The translations under genes and the position numbers were made by a program. The notes under the pieces were generated by a model, which had not been told where the DNA came from, did not search any database, and worked only from the letters and a program-made list of their open reading frames with translations. DNA of 7,677 nt from an uncultured bacterium. GTDB taxonomy: Bacteria; Patescibacteria; JAEDAM01; Absconditabacterales; Absconditicoccaceae. Positions within the stretch are counted from its first letter, which is position 1. Each line of letters starts with the position of its first letter. The DNA is taken from positions 1-7,677 of the forward strand of contig CALFEN010000235.1 in the NCBI GenBank assembly GCA_937950065.1. Direction: 5' to 3'. Positions 1-6,395 of this stretch are shown here, one piece after another.

Positions 1-1
1 C

Positions 2-88
2 GATCTAGACAGCTTTTGACAGAGTTTTTCAAAACCAGAGAAATATAGATTTCAAATCAAATATCATAGACCATACTATAGAATTTAA
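2..88 (+). CDS. C-terminal tail of an unidentified upstream gene (partial)
   Basis: A frame open from the left edge runs 28 codons to TAA at 86-88 and contains one TGA (17-19) that must be read as glycine. The visible residues are polar and aromatic, ending in RPYYRI. I do not recognise a family. The other two forward frames meet TAG early, at 46-48 and 6-8, so this is the only plausible tail. The stop lies 16 bases before the next ATG, which suggests the gene belongs to the same transcript as the hydrolase and MurF-like gene that follow. The piece is too short for a functional call. Confidence 0.5.
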
Positions 89-104
89 AAAATAAAAATA
101 TTTA

Positions 105-866
105 ATGCAGCAAAAACAAATACTTATAGACTGACAAATAATTACATATCTTGTATCTACAGATTTTGACAAAAATAATGCAATATTATTTTTACACGGA
201 CGATGACATGATAAATATAGTTTCCAAAATATTTTAAAGTTTTGTGAAGATGAAAAACAATCTTTTTTGAGTATAGATTTTCCTTGATTTGGGCAAAGTC
301 CTCAACCAAAAACCGACTGGCATATTTCCGATTATGCAAAGTTAGTCAAAGATTTCCTCTCAAAACTTAGTATAGATAAAATAAATATTGTTGCACACTC
401 TTTTGGTGGCAGGGTAGCTATCTATCTAACTGCACAAAATATGTTTAAGATTTCAAAACTTATTTTGATTGCTTCGTGAGGTATCAAACCAAAGACTAAC
501 CATTTACGTCTATTTATTATAAAATTTTTTAAAACATTTTCACAGATCCTGCCAAAATCTTTACAGCAAGTTCTTCAAAGTAAAGTCAGATCTATAGATT
601 ATCAAAGTGCAGGCTGAATGTCACAGATATTTTTAAATACTATAAATCTGGATTTAGCACCTATTTTGCACAAAATCAGAGTCCCTACCAAACTAATCTG
701 GGGCACAGATGATGACCAGACTCCTATAAACGATGCTTATACTATGTATAGAGGGATTGCCAATTCCAAGCTTTTTGTAATAGAATGATGAAGTCATTAT
801 ATACATATGGAAAAACCTGAACTAGTCCGGAAAGAAACAAAGAAATTTTTATCTGAAAATAATTAA
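105..866 (+). CDS. Alpha/beta hydrolase fold protein
   Basis: This is a 253-residue protein, a usual length for a single-domain alpha/beta hydrolase. An oxyanion-type HG-x-G motif sits at residues 31-34. The nucleophile elbow AHSFGG puts the catalytic Ser at 99. WGTDDDQTP (199-207) supplies the likely acid Asp203, and EGGSHYIHMEKPE supplies His231, so a full catalytic triad is visible. There is no signal peptide or membrane segment, so the enzyme is probably cytoplasmic. The substrate cannot be told from sequence; esterase, lipase or acyl-transfer chemistry are all possible. TGA is used repeatedly for Gly, for example before Ile in the SGG stretch and in EGGS. Residue 33, inside HG-x-G, is CGA; relatives commonly have Trp there. 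The ATG at 105 gives a natural N-terminus 16 bases after the preceding stop, with an A-rich leader and no Shine-Dalgarno. Only 3 bases separate its stop from the MurF-like start, so the two are almost certainly co-transcribed. Confidence 0.88.
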
Positions 867-869
867 ATA

Positions 870-2258
870 ATGTTCTTTTTGAATATATTTTTACTTTTAC
901 AACTGGAAAATTATCACAATATTTTTTTTCTAAAAAAATTTTACACTAATCCAAAGTTCTGGTATAAAAAATTTGAAAGATCCAAACTTGATTTTACCTC
1001 CAAAATGAAATTCTTACTATTTATCCATATTATATTAAATATTTTTTTCTTATATTTAATATTTGGATTTGGAAATATATGGACAATGTTTTATGTCTTA
1101 ATATTATTTATATTGCAGCCTTTGATCTTGGTAATAGCAAATATTATACTTGCCCCTATTGATCTAATAGCAAAAAAAATTATAGTAGATAAAGCAAAAG
1201 TTAAACTTAAAAAATTTAAAAAACTAAAAATCATATGAATAACCTGAAGCTATGGTAAGACTTCTCAAAAACAAATTTTGGAACAATTGCTTTGCAGTAA
1301 ATTCAAAGTACTCAGCACTATAGGCAATGAAAATACTCCACTGTGAGTTTCAAGACTTATTTTGAATAAACTTGATGAAAGTTATGAAATTCTTATTGTG
1401 GAAATGTGAGCATATAACAAATGAGATATCAAAGAACTTTGTAATATAGTAAATCCTGAAATATGAATACTTACCGGTATAACAAAACAACACCTTGAGA
1501 GATTTAAAAATCTGGGAAATATTATCACAGCAAAATTTGAACTTTTTACTAACCTAAAAAAATGATGATTTTGATATTATGATGCAAATTCCAATGAAAT
1601 ATTACAATGAATGGAAAGTTTTCAAAATAATTTAAAAGAAATAAATTTAATAGGTATAAATTGAAATATAAAATTTGAATATTTAGAAAATCTATCTTGA
1701 ATAAAGTTTACTTACGATGAGATGGAATTTACTACCAGATTATTAGCTCCCCACAATATTTTACAGATAATCACAGCCTATAAAATAGCCAAAAAACTTT
1801 GAATTGATTCAAAAACACTTTTGGATTCTGTTCAAAATCTAGATTATATCAAACATAGACTTGAACTAATTTACAATCCTATAAATGGAGTTTTTGTGCT
1901 TGATGATTCTTACAACGGCAATATCAAATGAGTGGAATCTATAATTTGGATGTTTGACAAGGCGAAGCTGTCAAACAGAAAACTATATCTAACTCCCTGA
2001 CTCGTAGAACTTGGTAAAGACTCCCAAAAAATTCATTTTGATTTAGGCCAAAAACTTGAAAAAAATTTTGATAAATATATCCTTATCCAGAGTCAAGCTA
2101 CTAAATCCCTAGCTGACTGACTAATCTCTGTATGAGTAAATCAACCTGACATTTTGTTTTATCCAGATACTATATCAGCACACAGTGATCTAAAAAATAT
2201 TTTGCAGAAATGAGATATTATAGTTTTTCAAAATGACTGGACAGAAAATTATTTTTAA
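870..2258 (+). CDS. murF: MurF-type Mur ligase with an N-terminal membrane anchor
   Basis: The 462-residue protein resembles UDP-MurNAc-tripeptide:D-Ala-D-Ala ligase, the ATP-dependent enzyme that completes the cytoplasmic peptidoglycan precursor. Two hydrophobic segments (about 48-67 and 72-95) and a Lys-rich stretch (102-120) precede the ligase core, which is not typical of soluble E. coli MurF. The core has a P-loop GSYGKT (126-131), GNENTPLGV (152-160), VEMGAYNKGDI (177-187) and TGITKQHLERF (202-212). It also has a Lys222 region like the carbamylated lysine of Mur ligases, then HNILQ, LDDSYNGN and LTPGLVELG, in MurF order. About 18 glycines are TGA, starting with G123 and G126. A standard-code reading would stop at 1238 and leave only the membrane part. 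The start at 870 follows the hydrolase stop by 3 bases. The Mur ligase assignment is firm. MurF rather than a related amide ligase is likely, from the DDSYN and TPGLVELG signatures. The membrane anchor suggests activity at the inner face of the membrane. Confidence 0.87.
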
Positions 2259-2267
2259 AAAAATTAT

Positions 2268-4214
2268 TTAGCTATTTCTTACAACCACAGAACTATTTCA
2301 GGATTCACTCCCTTCAGCTTGATTTTTCTTGTTCTTTAGATTTAGATCTACATATAGTATAAATTTTTCTATCATACTAGATATGTACAAGAAATCAAAC
2401 TCATCAAAATTTTCCTCTTTTTTAGGTCATTTGTCTACTATCAATAAATATTCTACTCAAAGTATAGTTACTCTTATGCCTTTCATCGTAGTAGAAAAAA
2501 AGTTTTGAAATAAATGAGAATTTTTAAATTTTAAAGTATGAGGTTTTCATACGGGCAGCTTACTTAACTCTTTAAGATAATCTCACATTATTTCATCTAT
2601 ATCTTCTGTATTTATGCAAATCAATTTTTCTTGTGTAACTTTAGTTTCTCAATTTTTTTGCTGTTCATTACTTATCTTAAAAAAACACAACCTAATATTT
2701 TTAAATTTTGTTTTGAAAGACTCTATTAAACTTCTTTTATAATTTCTACTTCATTGATCTAATGTCAAAAATTCTGACAATCTGTTTTGATTATCTGTTG
2801 CCATATAAGCCCTATATCTACTTTGTAATACTTCATAAACGATATCAAATTCGGCTTCAGTTATTTTACTACTTTTTTTAGGTTTTCATTTTTTTTGAGA
2901 ATTTCCCTCTGACAATATATATTTTTTTCAAAGTTCTACAAACCTCCTACCATAAAATGAATTTTGAAAATCTAATCATAGATTATTTTGGATAATATGT
3001 CGTCATGCAAAAAACAATTCTTTTTGTATTTTACTATCTTCTTCCATTTCTAGCAGATAAATTATCGGCTCTATTTTTCATATAGAATTTTCTTCTGCAT
3101 CTAATCTATCTATACATTCATGAAAATGTTTTCTAGCAGAGTTTCTCAAGGAATCTATTTTATTATTATTTTCAAACTCTAATTTAGATAAATTCTGAAA
3201 TATTTCTGCTTTTGTTGATTGTTTACTTTTCTCTATTTTTGAATTCATTTTTTCTATTCCCTTGGAAAAAAATTTCCCACACACCAATTCGAGATGAATA
3301 AATGTATCATTATCCAATTCATTCCCATGTGTTTGTATGTATTTTTTAAGGTCATCAATCTCTTTCTCTATGTATTTTTCAATATCATCAATATCTGTAT
3401 TTGTATGTTTTTTTAGTTCATCTAAATCTTCTCTTTTGAAAGTAGAAATATCCATGTCTATCAAATATTCAAGATAAACTAGTTTATATTGAACATACAA
3501 AAATGGTTCTAGTCTAAAAGCATCTATTTTAAATATATTTTTTTTTAAAATAGGAAGATCATATCTCCCAAGTTTTATAAGGAAATAAAATAAATGTATA
3601 TATATCATATCATTTAGAGAAGTATTGTTATTTTTTTTATTTCTTGATAAAGTTATCAATGAATCATAGTGATCTTGTATATCTTTATATTTCCCCCTAT
3701 GAAATAAAAATAGACTATAATTTATAACTAACCCTACTAATAGTTCTAGATAATTTATTCCCCCAGGTTTCCCTATTTCCAGTATTAGATCCTGAATTAG
3801 TTTATCCAGATTCTCTTCTACAATATTTATATATCCAAAGTAGCCTATATGAGATCTATAATATAACTTATCTTTTCGCATTATTGCCCTGGACAATAGA
3901 GATGATTTAGGATTATTTATTACCTCATTAAATCAAAGATTTAATACAAAATCTTGTAAAACAGTGCTATCTTCCAAAAATCTTATATTTCATGCTAATC
4001 TACTGACCAAAAAAGTTAACTTATCTGAAAAATAGTAATCTTTCGTTTTGAACTCCTTCTTTAATATTTCTATCATATTAAAAATAGCACTATAATCTCC
4101 CTTCGCAAATAAAACATTTATTCTTTCCAATTCCTTATCAGTAAATCAAGAATTTTGTCTAGAAAATTCTTCCAATGGTATATATTCTTGTCCCTTAAAA
4201 CTAAAAGATTCCAT
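2268..4214 (-). CDS. Large orphan protein: helical repeats plus a possible GAF-like C-terminus
   Basis: On the minus strand a continuous 648-residue frame runs from ATG at 4214 to TAA at 2270-2268 when TGA is read as Gly (15 TGA codons). A standard-code reading would keep only the middle, 3896-3078. I do not recognise a named family. Residues 1-250 are alpha-helical and rich in Leu, Tyr and Phe, with TPR-like pairs such as LFAKGDYSAIFNMIEIL. A charged heptad-like stretch at about 263-298 looks like a coiled coil. A basic linker follows at 440-450. The last 125 residues (about 500-625), with VEYLLIVDKG and then FDEFDFLYISSMIEKF, resemble the end of a GAF domain. No signal peptide or membrane segment is seen. 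An ATG two codons upstream (4220) is possible; I prefer 4214 only because of the ESFSF start. A promoter lies just upstream (4269-4242). The gene is convergent with the MurF-like gene and divergent from the small gene at 4395. A regulatory or signalling role is a guess. Confidence 0.8.
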
Positions 4215-4241
4215 TATCATAATATTTTTTTAAATAGAATT

Positions 4242-4269
4242 CTTATAATAAAAATATTAAATAAGTCAA
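4242..4269 (-). promoter_or_regulatory. Sigma-70-type promoter of the large minus-strand orphan
   Basis: On the minus strand, TTGACT (4269-4264) and TATAAG (4247-4242) are separated by 16 bases. The -10 box ends about 28 bases before the ATG at 4214, giving a short AT-rich leader without Shine-Dalgarno. The site faces away from the promoter at 4333-4360, making a divergent pair about 60 bases apart. A small inverted repeat, TATAGT/ACTATA at 4285-4290 and 4312-4317, lies between them and could be an operator, but such repeats arise easily in AT-rich DNA. Confidence 0.5.
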
Positions 4270-4332
4270 ATAATTTCTAGATTTTATAGTATATTTTGTA
4301 TTCATAAAAACACTATAGCTTATAAAAAAATA

Positions 4333-4360
4333 TTGACAAATTATTTTATTTTATTATAAT
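4333..4360 (+). promoter_or_regulatory. Consensus sigma-70 promoter of the 71-residue orphan
   Basis: TTGACA (4333-4338) and TATAAT (4355-4360) both match the bacterial consensus exactly, with a 16-base spacer. Transcription would begin near 4367, leaving about 28 bases of A-rich leader before the ATG at 4395. Together with the promoter at 5471, this is one of the two strongest promoters in the window, and both drive very small genes. Confidence 0.72.
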
Positions 4361-4394
4361 GTATAATATAATTTATTATTTAATAAAAACAAAA

Positions 4395-4610
4395 ATGCCA
4401 ACTGGTTGAAACGCAGAAACATTAAATACTCCAGATAAAAATGAAGTATCAGGTTGAGAATTAGGACAAATGACTTCTGCAAAACGAGAAAGTACATGAG
4501 CTAATCTTAATGGGAACAATAAACTTGCTATGTGAATCCCTCCTATTTGGTATAGTATAGATCCAAAACCTAAACCAAAACCTCCAGTAGTTCAAACTAC
4601 TAGTGCTTAA
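4395..4610 (+). CDS. Small orphan protein, Gly/Asn-rich with a Pro-Lys tail (71 aa)
   Basis: The frame runs from ATG to TAA at 4608-4610 with four TGA codons read as Gly; under the standard code it would stop after four residues. The product is hydrophilic, starts MPTGG, has an SAK-x-EST segment (codon 31 is CGA) and ends in a PKPKPKPP stretch followed by VVQTTSA. There is no signal peptide, membrane segment or recognised domain. The SAK-x motif faintly recalls the AAK-x-N motif of the two secreted proteins at 5778 and 6396, but the rest does not align. Support for a real gene comes from an exact consensus promoter 34 bases upstream, an A-rich leader like those of other native genes, and a terminator hairpin about 90 bases downstream, so it appears to be its own transcription unit. 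Function unknown. Confidence 0.65.
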
Positions 4611-4615
4611 TTCTA

Positions 4616-4662
4616 TTAAAGAATTATATAAAATTTCATCAATAATTTTTTAAAGAATTATA
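4616..4662. repeat. 13-base direct repeat downstream of the small orphan
   Basis: TTAAAGAATTATA occurs at 4616-4628 and again at 4650-4662, 34 bases apart, in non-coding AT-rich DNA between the stop codon at 4610 and the hairpin at 4699. The two copies are identical over 13 bases. It could be a short duplication or simply low-complexity sequence. Confidence 0.4.
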
Positions 4663-4698
4663 AAATAATTTTCTAAATGATCAAAATAATACTATTTT

Positions 4699-4733
4699 AA
4701 AAAAAATGATATCTATAAAATATCATTTTTTAT
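4699..4733 (+). terminator. AT-rich hairpin terminator after the small orphan
   Basis: AAAAAATGATAT (4701-4712) pairs perfectly with ATATCATTTTTT (4720-4731) around a 7-base loop, so the 3' arm itself ends in a U-run. It lies about 90 bases past the stop of the 4395 gene. With an A-run on the left and a T-run on the right it could work in both directions. It also marks the left edge of the compositionally different block 4735-5345. Confidence 0.6.
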
Positions 4734-4764
4734 TACTATATAGATAATAATATTCTAAATTTCA

Positions 4765-4792
4765 TTGACTTTATACTATAAAAAACTATATT
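4765..4792 (+). promoter_or_regulatory. Probable promoter of the coiled-coil gene
   Basis: TTGACT (4765-4770) and TATATT (4787-4792) are separated by 16 bases. Transcription would start near 4799, about 38 bases before the ATG at 4837. This leader contains the only clear Shine-Dalgarno-like sequence in the window. The TTG of the -35 box is also in frame with the gene, but using it as the start codon would put the start inside the promoter. Confidence 0.5.
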
Positions 4793-4822
4793 ATATACAC
4801 AAACCAAATATACAAAGGATAG

Positions 4823-4834
4823 AAAGAGGGGGAT
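4823..4834 (+). promoter_or_regulatory. Shine-Dalgarno-like ribosome binding site
   Basis: AAAGAGGGGGAT lies directly before the ATG at 4837 and aligns with the complement of a 16S rRNA tail (TAAGGAGGTGAT) at most positions, with the GAGG core 7 bases from the start. It fixes the start at 4837. None of the other eight gene starts in the window has a comparable purine-rich G-containing site, so this element has a different translation signal from its neighbours. Confidence 0.6.
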
Positions 4835-4836
4835 AT

Positions 4837-5040
4837 ATGAAAAAAACGCTAACCGGTAATTTACGGCAGGAGTTTTTGGAAGAATTAGGAAACTTGGAAT
4901 CTGAAAGAGATAGACTCCAGAGTGAATTGGCAAACCTCAAAAGCACTCGGGGGATCGTTTTTTCTGGAGATATAGATGATATTGAGACCAAACTTAAAAA
5001 CGTTCTGGTCATAATATCCTATATCAAGAGTCATCTTTAA
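4837..5040 (+). CDS. Small coiled-coil protein with standard-code features (67 aa)
   Basis: This 67-residue protein begins MKKTLTGNL and is followed by a strongly charged helical stretch (about 9-36) with Glu, Arg and Leu at heptad spacing, typical of a short coiled coil. A Gly-Ile-Val-Phe-Ser-Gly turn and a second helix with ETKLKNVLVIISYIKSHL follow. There is no signal peptide or recognised family. It differs from its neighbours: it has a real Shine-Dalgarno, every glycine is GGN and none TGA, it is about 40 per cent G+C in its central part, and it uses two CGG codons where Arg suits a coiled coil better than Trp. These features point to acquisition from a standard-code bacterium, or to a chimeric join. 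Its TAA sits in CTT TAA C, and the frame one base forward stays open to 5341, so a frameshifted longer product is possible. Confidence 0.6.
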   Translation: MKKTLTGNLRQEFLEELGNLESERDRLQSELANLKSTRGIVFSGDIDDIETKLKNVLVIISYIKSHL

Positions 5041-5341
5041 CTCCCTCAAATTTTTTGCTGTAGGGACTTCCATAGTTCTGTATCATCAAAGAAAAATAGA
5101 CGGTTTTTACGATAACAAGTACTATCTTGTAAATATGTATACCTCGATTAGAGAGCGTTTTTACTTTTTCTCCGGTATTCATTCAAAATGTGTCTCACCT
5201 CTGTTTCAATTCCTTTTAATATTTTTTTGTATTGCCTATTTATTAGCTATCTTCGTTATTTATATCAAAGGATCAACTAATAATTTAGGCAGTATCAAAA
5301 TATTGTATAGGCAGTCGGGCACCCCGGCTGCCGTTTTTTAA
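5036..5341 (+). other. Possible frameshift extension or separate small membrane ORF
   Basis: In the +1 frame relative to the coiled-coil gene there is no stop from 5015 to TAA at 5339-5341, although no ATG, GTG or TTG occurs before 5135. From ATG 5135 the product is 68 residues with one hydrophobic segment (about residues 22-44 from that Met), FLLIFFCIAYLLAIFVIYI, flanked by basic residues. If the ribosome slipped forward at CTT TAA C (5035-5041), the combined product would be about 167 residues: coiled coil, a soluble link with FYDNKYYLVNMYTSIRERF, then one membrane segment. Against a real gene: there is no Shine-Dalgarno at 5135, and the last ten codons run through the terminator hairpin. 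It has no TGA, CGA or CGG codon. This may be a decayed gene, a frameshifted gene or chance. Confidence 0.3.
5310..5340 (+). terminator. Strong GC-rich rho-independent terminator
   Basis: GGCAGTCGGG (5310-5319) pairs over ten base pairs, one of them G-T, with CCCGGCTGCC (5323-5332) around a CAC loop, followed by G and six T. It is the only GC-rich hairpin in the window; the native terminators here are AT-rich. An 8-base copy of its left edge, TAGGCAGT, also occurs at 5286-5293 (again at 5308-5315). It closes the transcription unit that starts near 4799. Confidence 0.85.
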
Positions 5342-5470
5342 AAAAAACTTTTATCCTTTATAATCTATTAAAAGTATTTAATTAATTTTTTGTATCACAA
5401 TAGCGATATTATCAAAAATCATTCCTTATTTATACAAGATTAATATATAATATGTTCCTCTTACTTTCTA
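5341..5470. other. AT-rich non-coding spacer
   Basis: Between the GC-rich terminator and the promoter at 5471 I see no open frame with a credible start in either code, no hairpin of note and no RNA gene. It begins with an A-run (5340-5347) complementary to the T-run of the terminator. It probably marks the right boundary of the unusual 4735-5345 block. Confidence 0.5.
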
Positions 5471-5499
5471 TTGACAAATAGGACTTAAAATATTATAAT
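5471..5499 (+). promoter_or_regulatory. Consensus sigma-70 promoter of the 57-residue orphan
   Basis: TTGACA (5471-5476) and TATAAT (5494-5499) are both exact matches to consensus, with the optimal 17-base spacer. Transcription would start near 5506, only about 20 bases before the ATG at 5526. The sequence around it (TTGACAAAT and ATTATAAT) repeats the pattern of the promoter at 4333, suggesting one common housekeeping promoter type. Confidence 0.75.
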
Positions 5500-5525
5500 T
5501 AGATTAATTTATAACAAAAAATAAA

Positions 5526-5699
5526 ATGTCTTGTAAAGATGAGAAAGTTATAAAACAAATTCAATCCGATATAAAACAAAATCTACAAGTCAGAGATATC
5601 AAGCAATGACAGTTTGATATAATAAATACTGTTGCTATACTAAAAGATGTAGAACATATTGATAAACAGATTTTGCTATTAACCGATAAGAAAATTTAA
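5526..5699 (+). CDS. Small orphan protein, helical and charged (57 aa)
   Basis: The frame runs from ATG to TAA at 5697-5699 and contains one TGA, read as Gly, at codon 28; the standard code would cut it in half. The product is rich in Lys, Asp, Gln and Ile, with one Cys at position 3. It looks like two amphipathic helices separated near the Gly, with no signal peptide, membrane segment or known motif. An exact consensus promoter with a 20-base A-rich leader, and a T-run hairpin that overlaps its end, support a real, well-transcribed gene. I cannot assign a function. It lies just upstream of the secreted-protein pair but has its own promoter and a probable terminator. Confidence 0.6.
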
Positions 5700-5713
5700 T
5701 TAAAAATTTTTTT
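5691..5713 (+). terminator. Weak AT-only hairpin with T-run
   Basis: AAAATTT (5691-5697) can pair with AAATTTT (5704-5710), followed by more T to 5713. The hairpin overlaps the stop codon of the 57-residue gene. It is all A-T, so its strength is doubtful. Confidence 0.35.
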
Positions 5714-5717
5714 CTAC

Positions 5718-5745
5718 TTGTATTTAATATAAAAATTTATATATT
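5718..5745 (+). promoter_or_regulatory. Possible promoter of the secreted-protein operon
   Basis: TTGTAT (5718-5723) and TATATT (5740-5745) are 16 bases apart and lie 32 bases before the ATG at 5778. The match is modest and the surrounding DNA is almost all A and T, so alternatives exist. If the hairpin at 5691-5713 does not terminate, the genes downstream could instead be read from the promoter at 5471. Confidence 0.35.
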
Positions 5746-5777
5746 TTACTATATTTACAAATAATTCTATTTAAAAA

Positions 5778-6362
5778 ATGAAAAAACTTATAAAACCTTT
5801 TACTCATTGAATCTTTATAGGTCTTGGTTTTATTTTTGTTTTAGCTGTAAGCTACTTCGTGATAAAAGCCCGGTCAACTACTAACCCATGACTATCCGAA
5901 CCAAGTCCTGTTGGAGGTCTTTATGTAAATACCAACGAGACATTAAACGCAGCAAAACGAAATACTTTAGTCAGCGAAATAAGTACTTTAAGTTGACAGG
6001 TAAATTGAGCTTGGACTGACTGTAACACTTCCTGTACTATTACAACTCCAACTCAATGGAAATTTTTTAGCTGAAGAACAAACTGATATTCAAAAATATG
6101 AAAGACAGTCTGTTTTAATCTTGACTTATATGATGTAAATAACTGAAGCACAAGTAGAACCCTTGGTTGGTGAACAACTATGATATCATGACTACCTCCT
6201 GCAAAAAAAACAACATTTGGGTGAACTGCTGTGGCCAGCAGTACATCATCGATAAACTATCCATGTCTTTATAGTATAACTACAAGTTGACAATACGTTG
6301 CATACTGTTGGAATGTATCTGTAGTATGATTAAATTCCAGTGGCTGCTATGAGGCTCAGTAG
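5778..6362 (+). CDS. Secreted or membrane-anchored protein with a tail-fibre-like Cys-rich domain
   Basis: This is a 194-residue protein. Residues 1-8 are basic and 9-30 form a hydrophobic segment ending FVIKA, which is either an uncleaved anchor or a signal peptide cut after Ala31. Residues 31-70 are a module shared with the next gene: STTNPGL, PVGGLYV and TLNAAK-x-N-x-LV. The C-terminal part (about 78-194) has six Cys (82, 86, 112, 163, 177, 190) that could form disulfides outside the cell. Its YSKIGKTVCFNLDL and TTMISGLPPA segments recall the distal beta domains of phage tail fibres. TGA is used often for Gly. Codon 32 is CGG and codon 61 is CGA, both in positions where Trp would fit the family. 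The N-terminus lacks a type IV pilin cleavage motif (no GFxxxE) and a lipobox. A surface adhesin or receptor-binding role is inferred. It leads a probable operon with the paralog 33 bases downstream. Confidence 0.78.
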
Positions 6363-6395
6363 AAAATTTTACTTAATTATAAAATCAACCAAATA

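Noticed and set aside
157..339. Open frame of 60 residues on the minus strand
   Set aside because: It lies opposite the alpha/beta hydrolase, whose plus-strand frame has a complete catalytic triad; it is an alternative-frame shadow.
870..1238. A 122-residue membrane protein ending at TGA
   Set aside because: The TGA at 1236-1238 is the first glycine of the Mur ligase P-loop region; the true gene continues to 2258.
3078..3896. A 272-residue minus-strand gene
   Set aside because: Both ends are artefacts of reading TGA as stop; it is the middle of the 648-residue gene 2268-4214.
4765..4836. Upstream TTG start extending the coiled-coil gene by 24 residues
   Set aside because: The TTG is part of the -35 box and the extension would cross the -10 box; the Shine-Dalgarno-like site selects ATG 4837.
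4736..5073. Three overlapping minus-strand frames opposite the coiled-coil gene
   Set aside because: They have no promoter or ribosome site and mirror the amino acid bias of the plus-strand gene; shadows.
5101..5170. Possible CRISPR or tracrRNA-like sequence (GTTTTTAC with a small ACAAG/CTTGT hairpin)
   Set aside because: There is only one copy, no spacers, and no cas gene in the window; the hairpin is five base pairs.
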